Shown here: in pieces, positions 1-7,404 of the stretch
Position numbering within the stretch: the stretch's first letter is position 1
Layout: every line of letters starts with the position of its first letter
Assembly (NCBI GenBank): GCA_946887105.1
Contig: CAMPKJ010000205.1
Span: 1 to 9,032 of the forward strand
DNA: 9,032 nt
Source: an uncultured Acidobacteriota bacterium
GTDB lineage: Bacteria > Acidobacteriota > Thermoanaerobaculia > Gp7-AA8
Direction of reading: 5' to 3'
The notes under the pieces: model-generated
What the model saw: only the letters and a program-made list of their open reading frames with translations
Told to the model about the DNA's origin: nothing
Databases searched by the model: none
Program-made: the position numbers and the translations under genes

Positions 1-1
1 C

Positions 2-94
2 GATAAGATCGGGCCGAACTCGATCGTCATCAAGGCGATCGACGCGGCGGGCAATCAAACGGTGGACACGCAATCGGTGATCGTGGAAGAGTAG
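2..94 (+). CDS. C-terminal end of an Ig-like-domain protein (5' partial)
   Basis: The frame starting at base 2 is open from the window edge to a TAG at 92-94 and encodes about 30 residues. They include NSIVIKAIDAAGNQTVDTQS, the usual last two beta strands of a bacterial Ig-like or glucodextranase-type domain (pattern N-x-I-x-I-x-A-x-D-A-A-G-N). Such domains are found at the end of secreted or surface proteins. The rest of the protein lies outside the window, so the enzymatic or adhesive role cannot be told. It reads in the same direction as mreB but is separated from it by 192 bp containing a large hairpin, so it is probably not part of the mre operon. Only the fold class is supported, by short motif similarity. 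Confidence 0.6.
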   Translation, partial: DKIGPNSIVIKAIDAAGNQTVDTQSVIVEE

Positions 95-1312
<1,218 letters not shown>

Positions 1313-1318
1313 GAATCG

Positions 1319-1402
1319 GTTGTCGGTTGTCGGTTCTCAGTTGTCTGTGATCGCTCGCTCGGGCGAAACGGCACAGACAACCGACAACTGACAACCGAGA
1401 AC
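1319..1402. repeat. Inverted repeat with 7-bp-period arms after mreB
   Basis: The left arm 1319-1349 pairs with the right arm 1372-1402 at 27 of 31 positions, around a 22-nt loop. Each arm is itself a degenerate 7-bp tandem repeat: CGGTTGT-like units on the left, and GACAACC/GACAACT-like units on the right. It starts 6 nt after the mreB stop. The organisation (low-complexity arms, inverted, directly downstream of a stop codon) mirrors the element at 100-210, though the repeated word differs. It may act as a transcript-stabilising or partly terminating structure between mreB and mreC. There is no T-run. Confidence 0.88.
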
Positions 1403-1422
1403 GCCACCCCGTGAGGGGTGGC
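1403..1422. other. Compact perfect hairpin upstream of mreC
   Basis: GCCACCCC (1403-1410) and GGGGTGGC (1415-1422) form a perfect 8-bp stem closed by the loop GTGA, which is a stable GNRA-type tetraloop in RNA. It abuts the preceding inverted repeat without a gap and ends 28 nt before the mreC ATG. No T-run follows, so it is probably not an intrinsic terminator. It could slow RNases or modulate entry into mreC. It may also be a dispersed REP-like unit, which one copy cannot show. Confidence 0.75.
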
Positions 1423-1450
1423 CCAAAATCTGCTCAGAACCGCTCCGAAC

Positions 1451-2311
1451 ATGGCCGTACCCAGCGATGTCATTCCGCGCCGCCCGACGCTGTTGTTCAT
1501 CGTCGTGCTGGCGCTGCTGTTCCTGCTGATGAGCGTCAGCTCGCAGACGCGTTATGTCGGCGAGACGCGCACGATGTTCGAGCGCTCGGTGATGACCATC
1601 TTCTCCCCCGTGCCGAAGTTCGTGAACTGGGTCGGCACCGCGGCGCAGGACATCCATCACGGCTACATCGACATGCGCCGCGCGGTGAACGAGAACGTCG
1701 AGCTGCGGCGGAAAGTGGCCTCGCTGACCACCGAGAACCTGAAGCTGCGCCAGTCGGAGGGTGATCTCAAGCGGCTGCGCGGCCTGCTCGCGTATGCCGA
1801 GAAGTTCGACCTCCAGACCTCGATGGCGCAGACGATCATGCTCGACACCGCGGGCCGTTTCAAATCGATCATCATCGATCAGGGCTCCTCCGACGGCGTG
1901 ACGGTCAACGACGTCGTCGCCAACGCGAACGGCTTGATCGGGCGGGTGGTGCTGACCACCAACGATCTCGCCAAGGTGCAGCTGGTCACCGACAACAACA
2001 GCTCCGTCGGATCGCTGGTCGAGCGCACGCGCCGTCAGGGCGTGGTCCGCGGCGACGGCAGCAGCAACATCCAGATGTTCGACATCCCCGCGCTTTCCGA
2101 CGTCCAGCCGGGCGACCGCATCGTCACCGCCGGCATCGACGGTGTCTATCCGCGCGGCATCACCATCGGCACGGTCGTGCGCGCGGAGCCGGGACGCTCG
2201 CTCTTCAAGACCGTCACGCTCAAGCCGGCCGTCGATTTCGGGGCCATCGAGGAAGTGATCGTCATCCACACACGCAAGATCCCGTCGTCCGTCGTGAGGT
2301 ACGCTCCTTGA
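1451..2311 (+). CDS. mreC: Rod shape-determining protein MreC
   Basis: Bitopic inner-membrane protein of the elongasome whose periplasmic part binds and activates PBP2. From the ATG at 1451 it has 286 residues, a usual MreC size. It shows a short cytoplasmic N-terminus, one membrane span (about residues 12-30, PTLLFIVVLALLFLLMSV), and a coiled-coil-like stretch rich in E, L, K and R (about 75-115). The beta-barrel domain follows, with conserved-type segments GLIGRVV and AGIDGVYPRGITIGTV. The frame is also open from a GTG at 1418, which would add 11 residues. I prefer 1451 because 1418 lies inside the hairpin stem and the ATG gives the expected N-terminus. Neither start has a good Shine-Dalgarno. 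The stop lies 16 bp before mreD. Confidence 0.95.
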   Translation: MAVPSDVIPRRPTLLFIVVLALLFLLMSVSSQTRYVGETRTMFERSVMTIFSPVPKFVNWVGTAAQDIHHGYIDMRRAVNENVELRRKVASLTTENLKLRQSEGDLKRLRGLLAYAEKFDLQTSMAQTIMLDTAGRFKSIIIDQGSSDGVTVNDVVANANGLIGRVVLTTNDLAKVQLVTDNNSSVGSLVERTRRQGVVRGDGSSNIQMFDIPALSDVQPGDRIVTAGIDGVYPRGITIGTVVRAEPGRSLFKTVTLKPAVDFGAIEEVIVIHTRKIPSSVVRYAP

Positions 2312-2313
2312 TC

Positions 2314-2319
2314 AGGAGG
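2314..2319 (+). promoter_or_regulatory. Ribosome-binding site deciding the TTG start of mreD
   Basis: AGGAGG lies 8 nt upstream of TTG 2328, right after the mreC stop. It is the strongest Shine-Dalgarno in the operon and supports the rare TTG as the mreD start, since no in-frame ATG or GTG exists near the conserved N-terminus. Confidence 0.8.
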
Positions 2320-2327
2320 CTTGCTCC

Positions 2328-2834
2328 TTGAGGTGGTTACGTTTCGCGATCGGCCTGCTGATCGCCCTGACGCTGCACTCCCTGCTCGACAGCTTCTATC
2401 CGAACGCGCTGGCGTTCTTCAATCCGTACATCATCCTGGTCGCCTATTACTCGATGGGCGGCAACATCCTCGGCGCGATCGTGGCCGGCGTGCTGGCGGG
2501 CTTCGTCCAGGACGCGTTCTCGAACGCCATGTTCGGACTGCACGCGTTTTCGCTCACCGTCTGCGCCTATGTCATCGCCTACATCAACTCCCGCCTCGCG
2601 CTCCGCGGCACACTGGCCTTCGGCGCGTGCCTCGGCGGCGCGGTGATCGTCAACGAGCTCGTGATTTACATCCTGGTGAACATCCTCGTGAAGCAGCGCA
2701 TCGAGATGTTCGAGCAGGCTCTGCTCGTGAAGACGATCTTTACGCTGCTCTTCGGAATGCTCGTCTATCAGCTGTTGACATTGTTCTTGCGTGAAGAACC
2801 GATCGAGGCCACGCGACGCCCCGCCGCGTGGTAA
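2328..2834 (+). CDS. mreD: Rod shape-determining protein MreD
   Basis: Small polytopic inner-membrane partner of MreC and PBP2. It has 168 residues, the usual MreD size, with about five hydrophobic segments. They lie roughly at residues 5-20, 30-45, 48-66, 72-90 and 100-120, with a further hydrophobic stretch near 135-155. Conserved-type features include the early L-H-S-x-L-D turn and the GxxxGFVQDAFSNAMFGLHAFS segment typical of MreD (G-F-x-x-D-x). Translation starts at a TTG preceded by AGGAGG. It lies between mreC and the PBP2 gene, with gaps of 16 and 6 bp, so it is co-transcribed and probably translationally coupled. MreD proteins diverge fast, so the call rests on topology, motif and position. 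Confidence 0.93.
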   Translation: MRWLRFAIGLLIALTLHSLLDSFYPNALAFFNPYIILVAYYSMGGNILGAIVAGVLAGFVQDAFSNAMFGLHAFSLTVCAYVIAYINSRLALRGTLAFGACLGGAVIVNELVIYILVNILVKQRIEMFEQALLVKTIFTLLFGMLVYQLLTLFLREEPIEATRRPAAW

Positions 2835-2840
2835 TGGACC

Positions 2841-4781
2841 ATGCGCGTATATCGAGACGACCAGAAGTTCCTGCAGTTCCGCATCAACGCCGTTCTCTGG
2901 GGCATCGTGGCTGCCTTCGTCTTCCTGGCCGGATCGTTCTGGTTCGTGCAGGGAGTGCAGGCCGAGAAGTTCCGCGGCCTCTCCGAGGCCAATGCGCTGC
3001 GGGAGATCGAAATCCCGGCCAAACGCGGCCTGATCATGGACCGCACCGGAAAGATCCTCGCCGATAACCAGCCCGCCTACATGCTCCAGGTCGATCGCGT
3101 GGTGATGAAGCCGCTGCTCAAGGCGGACAAACAGCGCCGCGCCAAGCTGACCGCGTTCCTCGCCAGCGTCCTGCAACTCCCGCCGGCGGAAGTCACGGCG
3201 CGATGGAACAAGGAATCGGCGAAGCTGCCGTCGACGCAGCCCTTCCCGATCGCCGAAGACCTGACCATGGCTCAGGTCGCAAAGATCCAGGCGCAGTCGG
3301 TGGCGTTCCCGGAAGTGAACGTCGTGCCGGTACAGCGCCGCAACTATCCGTACGGCACGATGGCCGCGCACGTCCTCGGCTTCATCGGAGAGGTGACGGA
3401 GAAAGATCTCGCCAAGCCGGAGCACGAGACCCTCGAGCAGGGCGACCTGATCGGCAAGCGCGGCGTCGAGCTGATGTACGACACCTACCTGCGCGGCCGC
3501 GGCGGAGCGGAGTTCTGGGAGTACGACGCCGACGGCCGCCGCCTCAGCGAATACGTGCCCGCACGGCAGAATCCCATCCCGGGCGACAACATCTATCTGA
3601 CGGTCGACTTCGAGCTGCAGCGGCGCGCCGAGCAGTACTTCATCGAGAACGAGATGGTCGGCGCCGCGGTGGTGCTCGATCCGCGCAACGGCGAAGTGCT
3701 GGCCATGGCTTCGTCGCCGGCGTACAACCCGAACGTCTACTCGAAACGCTTCACGCCCGACGTCTACAAGACCATCCTCAGCAATCCGTTCAAGATCGAG
3801 CTGAACCGCGCCATCCAGGGGCTCTACTCACCCGGCTCGGTGTTCAAGGTGGTCATGGCCATGGCCGGCCTGTCGGAAAACGCAGTGGGACCCGACACGA
3901 CCTTCAGCTGCGGCGGCAGCGGCGTGTTCTTCGGACGGCGCTTTCGCTGCCACAAACGCGAAGGCCACGGCGCCGTCGACGTCGAGCGAGCGTTGAAGGT
4001 GTCGTGCGACATCTACTTCTACAACACCGGCGCGCGGCTGGGCGTCGACAAGGTGAATGAATACGCGCACAAGCTCACGTTCGGCGAGATCTCGCACATC
4101 GATCTCGACGGCGAGCGCGCCGGCCTCGTGCCGTCGACCGAATGGGCACGCGTGAAACAGAACCGCAAGTGGTATCCGTCCGAGACCATCTCCGTGTCGA
4201 TCGGACAGGGACCGCTGATCGTCACGCCGTTGCAGGTCGCGAACATGACCGCCGCGGTCGCGAACGGCGGAAAGGTCTTCCAGCCGCACGTCGTGCGCTA
4301 CGTCGATCGCGTGCAGAAGGACGGTTCGTACCGGCGTTTCCTCGTACCCAGCCGCGTGCTGCACGAAGTGACGCTGTCGAAGCCGGCTCTGGACTCGGTC
4401 CGCAAGGGCCTCTGGCAGGTGGTCAACGAGCAGGGCGGCACCGGCAGCGCGACGCGCATCGCCGGCCTCGACGTGGCAGGCAAGACCGGCACCGTGCAGG
4501 TCATCGCGCAACACGGCTGGATCAAAGCCGAGTCGTTGCCGTTTAAGTTTCGCGATCACGCCTGGTTCGCGTCGTTTGCGCCGCTCAACAATCCGCAGAT
4601 GGTGGTGGTCGTTTTCGTCGAGCATGGCGGACACGGAGGCGCCGATGCCGCGCCGCTCGCGAAGCAGCTCTTCGAAGCGCGCTTCCGCGACAAGGTCATG
4701 GGCGCCCGCCTCGATCTGAGCAATCCCGAGACTCTCGAACAGATCAAGGAAGGGGAGATGCCGCTCCCGTCGACGCGATGA
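2841..4781 (+). CDS. mrdA: Penicillin-binding protein 2, elongasome transpeptidase
   Basis: Class B PBP that cross-links peptidoglycan in the periplasm during lateral growth, working as a pair with RodA. It has 646 residues (family about 600-660). A membrane anchor spans about residues 17-38. The pedestal domain starts with RGLIMDRTG (62-70). The transpeptidase domain has the SxxK motif S333-V-F-K336 with catalytic Ser333, the SxD variant S388-C-D390 typical of PBP2, and K548-T-G550. C357, C370, H376 and C389 lie between and at the first two motifs and could bind a metal (see findings). The ATG at 2841 follows the mreD stop by 6 bp and gives a normal N-terminus. Its Shine-Dalgarno is weak, suggesting coupling to mreD. 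The stop overlaps the rodA start. Confidence 0.97.
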   Translation: MRVYRDDQKFLQFRINAVLWGIVAAFVFLAGSFWFVQGVQAEKFRGLSEANALREIEIPAKRGLIMDRTGKILADNQPAYMLQVDRVVMKPLLKADKQRRAKLTAFLASVLQLPPAEVTARWNKESAKLPSTQPFPIAEDLTMAQVAKIQAQSVAFPEVNVVPVQRRNYPYGTMAAHVLGFIGEVTEKDLAKPEHETLEQGDLIGKRGVELMYDTYLRGRGGAEFWEYDADGRRLSEYVPARQNPIPGDNIYLTVDFELQRRAEQYFIENEMVGAAVVLDPRNGEVLAMASSPAYNPNVYSKRFTPDVYKTILSNPFKIELNRAIQGLYSPGSVFKVVMAMAGLSENAVGPDTTFSCGGSGVFFGRRFRCHKREGHGAVDVERALKVSCDIYFYNTGARLGVDKVNEYAHKLTFGEISHIDLDGERAGLVPSTEWARVKQNRKWYPSETISVSIGQGPLIVTPLQVANMTAAVANGGKVFQPHVVRYVDRVQKDGSYRRFLVPSRVLHEVTLSKPALDSVRKGLWQVVNEQGGTGSATRIAGLDVAGKTGTVQVIAQHGWIKAESLPFKFRDHAWFASFAPLNNPQMVVVVFVEHGGHGGADAAPLAKQLFEARFRDKVMGARLDLSNPETLEQIKEGEMPLPSTR

Positions 4782-5878
4782 TCTTCCGCGAGCGCACCGC
4801 ACCGAGCATCGATCTCAACTTCTTCGGCACGGCCATCGTGCTGGCCATCATCGGCTGCGTGCTGGTCTACAGCGCGACGTTCTTCAACGAGCCAGGCCTG
4901 GGCACGTTCAAGAAGCAGATGCTGTGGGTGGCGATCGGGATCGTGCTGGCCGTCGTGATCATGATGGTCGACTACCACATCCTGTTCGACGTCGCGCCGA
5001 TCCTTTACGGCATCGGCGTGGTGCTGCTGATCTATCTGCTGATCTGGGGACGGGTGACGGCAAACGTCAACTCGTGGATTCACATCGCCGGCTTCCAGTT
5101 CCAGCCGTCGGAGTTCATGAAGGTCTTCACCGCGTTGATGCTGGCGCGGTTCTTCGACTCGAACGACCGCGCCTATCTCGACCTGCGCTCGTTCCTGATG
5201 GCCATGGGCATCATCGGATTGCCGGTGGTGCTGATCATGGTGCAGCCGGACTTCGGCACCGCGGCGGCGTTCTTCCCGCTGGTGGCGGTGGCGATGTTCT
5301 TCGGCGGCATCCGGCCGCGCATCTGGCTGGCCATGATCCTGATCGTCGCGGTCTCGCTGCCGCTGGCCTGGGGGTTCTTCCTCAAGCCGTATCAGAGAGA
5401 GCGCGTGCTGATCTTCCTCAATCCGGAACGCGATCCGCGCGGCGATGGCTATCAGATGATCCAGGCCAAGATCGCCATCGGCTCCGGCGGCATTCACGGC
5501 AAGGGATTCACGCACGGCACACAAGGCAAGCTCGGCTTCGTGCCCGAGCATCACACCGACTTCATCTTTGCCGTCCTCGGCGAGGAATGGGGCTTCGTCG
5601 GCGTGATCGTCGTGCTCGCCCTCTACCTCTATTTCGTGTTCCAGGCGCTGACGTTCGCCAAACACGCCCGCGACCGCGGCGGCACATTCCTGATCATCTG
5701 CCTGACGATGTTCTTCGTCTTCCACATCCTGATCAACGTGTCCATGCAGATCGGCATCCTGCCGACGACCGGCATCCCACTGCCGCTGATCTCCTACGGC
5801 GGATCGTCGACGATGATGTTTTTCATGGCCATCGGTTTGATCGCGAACGTGGACATGCGCCGGTTCGTGAACGCCTGA
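4778..5878 (+). CDS. rodA: SEDS peptidoglycan glycosyltransferase RodA
   Basis: Polytopic inner-membrane enzyme that polymerises lipid II into glycan strands and forms a complex with PBP2. The 366 residues match RodA (about 360-420). Around ten hydrophobic segments are visible. The diagnostic stretch GKGFTHGTQGKLGFVPEHHT followed by DFIFAVLGEEWG is present. Asp261 in H-T-D-F-I-F-A corresponds to the catalytic Asp of SEDS proteins, and the C-terminal TTGIPLPLISYGGSS signature is intact. The ATG at 4778 overlaps the mrdA TGA as ATGA, a strong sign of translational coupling and equal stoichiometry. It is the last gene of the operon. Its final 85 bp overlap the convergent rhomboid gene. Confidence 0.97.
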   Translation: MIFRERTAPSIDLNFFGTAIVLAIIGCVLVYSATFFNEPGLGTFKKQMLWVAIGIVLAVVIMMVDYHILFDVAPILYGIGVVLLIYLLIWGRVTANVNSWIHIAGFQFQPSEFMKVFTALMLARFFDSNDRAYLDLRSFLMAMGIIGLPVVLIMVQPDFGTAAAFFPLVAVAMFFGGIRPRIWLAMILIVAVSLPLAWGFFLKPYQRERVLIFLNPERDPRGDGYQMIQAKIAIGSGGIHGKGFTHGTQGKLGFVPEHHTDFIFAVLGEEWGFVGVIVVLALYLYFVFQALTFAKHARDRGGTFLIICLTMFFVFHILINVSMQIGILPTTGIPLPLISYGGSSTMMFFMAIGLIANVDMRRFVNA

Positions 5879-6447
5879 CCGCTCGTCGCCGCCGAACGGC
5901 GCGGATAGCGCCAGCGCGCGGCCAGAAAACCGCCCACGAATCCGAAGAAGTGACCGCTCCACGAAATCCCGTCCTCCGGCACGAGGGACCACGCCATGGC
6001 CGTGCCGTAGCCGGCGGCCACGAGGACCGTGATCAACGCCGACGACCAGCGCCGATCGAAGGCCGTGCGGAACAGGAGATAGCCGAACAATCCGAACACC
6101 ACGCCGCTCGCGCCGATGTGTTGCGAATTGCCCGTGCCGAACAGCCACGTTCCGACGCCACCGATCAATGCAGACGTGCCCACGACGAAGAGGAACTCGC
6201 GCACGCCGCGCAGGAGCACGAGACCGCCGAGGATCAGCAGCGGCAGCGTATTCGCGACCAGATGCTCGAAGTCGGCGTGAATGAACGGCGCCACCGGGAT
6301 TCCTTCGAGACCGTCCCAGGTACGGGGCACGACGCCATGACCGGCCGCCGATCCGTAGCCGGGCATGAGCACGTCCAGCACCCGCACGAACCACATCGCG
6401 CCGAGAAAGCCGCCCAACGTCGTCGCGCGCGCCTTGATGGTCGTCAT
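5794..6447 (-). CDS. Rhomboid-family intramembrane serine protease
   Basis: Membrane protease that cleaves transmembrane substrates within the bilayer. The 217 residues are typical of the short six-helix bacterial rhomboids. The catalytic Ser114 lies in IGASGVVFG and the catalytic His166 in SGHFFGFVGG. The conserved His62 and Asn66 of H-x-x-x-N (HLVANTLPLLILGG) correspond to the oxyanion-stabilising residues of GlpG, and His110 precedes the GASG loop. The fold appears to end near residue 182 (RWRYPRR). The last 35 or so residues are hydrophilic and are read antisense through the 3' end of rodA before a TAG is met. The start at 6447 precedes the first helix but has only a weak GGCGGG upstream. 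The substrate is unknown. Confidence 0.92.
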   Translation of the reverse strand: MTTIKARATTLGGFLGAMWFVRVLDVLMPGYGSAAGHGVVPRTWDGLEGIPVAPFIHADFEHLVANTLPLLILGGLVLLRGVREFLFVVGTSALIGGVGTWLFGTGNSQHIGASGVVFGLFGYLLFRTAFDRRWSSALITVLVAAGYGTAMAWSLVPEDGISWSGHFFGFVGGFLAARWRYPRRSAATSGQAFTNRRMSTFAIKPMAMKNIIVDDPP

Positions 6448-6456
6448 CCCGCCGCG

Positions 6457-6462
6457 ATTCTA
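6457..6462 (-). promoter_or_regulatory. Possible -10 box for the rhomboid gene
   Basis: On the minus strand these bases read TAGAAT, one mismatch from TATAAT, and lie 9 nt upstream of the rhomboid ATG. This would give a leaderless or nearly leaderless mRNA. No convincing -35 box is seen. The 33-bp gap to the divergent gene must hold the start signals of both. Confidence 0.3.
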
Positions 6463-6480
6463 ACCGTGCGAAGATCGTTC

Positions 6481-7008
6481 ATGGCCAGCAAAGCGGCGAT
6501 CCTCGTTGTCCTCATGTTCACGCTTGCCTGCGAATCGGTTGCCTGTACGAATCCGCCGGGCTGGCGCATCGAAGATGACATCGAACGCGCCGACGCGATT
6601 TTCATCGGCGAAGTGGAGCGCATCGAGCTCACGCGCGACTGGGCTCGTGATCCCAGCCAGGGTGGCGGCATCGTCCTGAAAGAGCATGGGCTCATCTATA
6701 CCCCGGCGATCACCGCCACGTTCGCCGTCGACAAAGCGTGGAAAGGCGTCGAGCGAGACATCGTGACGGTGAGCACGGGCTTTACATCGTGCGGCGCCGA
6801 TTTTCGAATCGCGCGCCGGTATCTCGTCTATGCATTCAAGGACGAGAGCGGGAACTTCGCGACCGGAAGCCTGTCGATGAAACCGCTGAGCGACAAGCTC
6901 GAAGACCTTCCACTCCTCGGCCCACCGGTGACTGATTTTCTGCTCCACAAGGTGGAAGCGATCAAGCGGGAACTGGCGACCGGGAGCGTCTACCGCGAGG
7001 AGCCTTAA
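6481..7008 (+). CDS. Secreted NTR/TIMP-like domain protein
   Basis: The 175-residue protein has a signal peptide (MASKAAILVVLMFTLACESV-A) and a domain that resembles the netrin/TIMP-like OB fold. Features are a Cys close to the mature N-terminus (Cys22, also Cys17), IERADAIFIGEVERIE (34-49), FAVDKAWKG (81-89), VTVSTG, SCGADF with Cys104, and YLVYAF (114-119). Bacterial members usually carry a further Cys after the YLVYA strand, in a L-x-T-x-x-C motif. Here that place reads FATGSLSMK, so the second disulfide partner seems absent. Their function in bacteria is largely unknown. The ATG at 6481 is chosen because it opens the signal peptide; a GTG 15 nt upstream is in frame but adds nothing. SPaseI cleavage at SVA|C or lipidation at TLAC are both possible. 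Confidence 0.72.
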   Translation: MASKAAILVVLMFTLACESVACTNPPGWRIEDDIERADAIFIGEVERIELTRDWARDPSQGGGIVLKEHGLIYTPAITATFAVDKAWKGVERDIVTVSTGFTSCGADFRIARRYLVYAFKDESGNFATGSLSMKPLSDKLEDLPLLGPPVTDFLLHKVEAIKRELATGSVYREEP

Positions 7009-7364
7009 CTCCGCAGTTTCTCGATCTCGCGCCGGTCGCGCTTGGTCGGCCGTCCCGCACCGCGCTCGCGAACGTTGACGGTCTCGACTTTCGGCTGCAC
7101 CGGCGTTTCGTCGACGTACATCGTGCGCGCCACTTCCTTCGAGACGTTCGTGACCGGTACCGCCTGGACCACCACGCGGCGGAAGTGACTGCCGGCGTAG
7201 AACTCGACCACATCCCCCGGCTTGACCGGCGCGGCGGGCTTGACGCGCAGGCCGTTGATCTTCACGTGTCCGCCCTTGCACGCCTCGGTCGCATCCGCGC
7301 GGTGCTTGAACAGGCAGACCAGCTTGAGCCAGGTGTCGATGCGGGCGCGTTCGGAGGGTTCCAT
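7005..7364 (-). CDS. hslR: S4-domain RNA-binding protein, Hsp15 (HslR) type
   Basis: Hsp15 binds stalled 50S subunits carrying peptidyl-tRNA and helps recycle them after heat shock. The 119 residues show an S4 domain at about 8-54: RIDTWLKLVCLFKHRADATE, then ACKGGHVKINGLRVKP and VKPGDVVEF, with the usual L-D/T-x-W-L start and G-x-V-x-I-N-G turn. A basic tail GAGRPTKRDRREIEKLR resembles the RPxKxxRR tail of E. coli Hsp15. The protein is slightly shorter than E. coli Hsp15 (133 aa). The ATG at 7364 gives a normal start directly before the S4 domain. I see no Shine-Dalgarno, so the mRNA may be leaderless. Its stop codon shares bases with that of the convergent NTR gene. A generic S4 protein of the RqcH/RqcP group is the alternative. 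Confidence 0.85.
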   Translation of the reverse strand: MEPSERARIDTWLKLVCLFKHRADATEACKGGHVKINGLRVKPAAPVKPGDVVEFYAGSHFRRVVVQAVPVTNVSKEVARTMYVDETPVQPKVETVNVRERGAGRPTKRDRREIEKLRS

Positions 7365-7377
7365 CGTGCAACTATCG

Positions 7378-7383
7378 TATAAT
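7378..7383 (+). promoter_or_regulatory. -10 box of the HU/IHF gene promoter
   Basis: A perfect TATAAT lies 22 nt upstream of the HU-family ATG, within the 40-bp gap to the divergent S4 gene. Transcription would start near 7390 and give a leader of about 15 nt containing the ribosome-binding site. No good -35 box sits at the 16-18 bp spacing, as the sequence there is AGGGTT-like and overlaps the S4 start codon region. On the other strand the same bases read TATACGAT, so a -10 for the S4 gene (TACGAT, 7379-7374) may overlap it. Confidence 0.55.
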
Positions 7384-7393
7384 CAGCGCCTTC

Positions 7394-7399
7394 GGAGGA
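7394..7399 (+). promoter_or_regulatory. Ribosome-binding site of the HU/IHF gene
   Basis: GGAGGA ends 5 nt before the ATG at 7405. It fixes that ATG as the start, although the frame is open further upstream to 7222 across the antisense of the S4 gene. Confidence 0.85.
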
Positions 7400-7404
7400 C
7401 ATCG

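Noticed and set aside
1418..1450. GTG at 1418 as the mreC start
   Set aside because: It lies inside the 3' stem of a stable hairpin, lacks a properly spaced ribosome-binding site and adds residues not expected in MreC. It is kept only as an alternative.
1337..2269. Minus-strand open frame of about 310 codons opposite mreC
   Set aside because: Composition is histidine/aspartate/arginine-rich without domain features, and mreC on the plus strand is clear.
2337..3425. Minus-strand open frame of about 362 codons opposite mreD and mrdA
   Set aside because: Same shadow pattern; both plus-strand genes are well supported and correctly spaced.
4556..6394. Long minus-strand open frame opposite mrdA and rodA, about 612 codons
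   Set aside because: It is antisense to two genes with intact catalytic motifs, its protein is a low-complexity R/H/D/E-rich string, and it also overlaps the rhomboid gene in another frame. This is a GC-rich shadow frame.
4924..6480. Upstream extension of the NTR-protein frame through rodA and the rhomboid gene
   Set aside because: The first part is an alternate frame of rodA and the antisense of the rhomboid gene, with arginine-rich composition. The real protein begins with a signal peptide at 6481.
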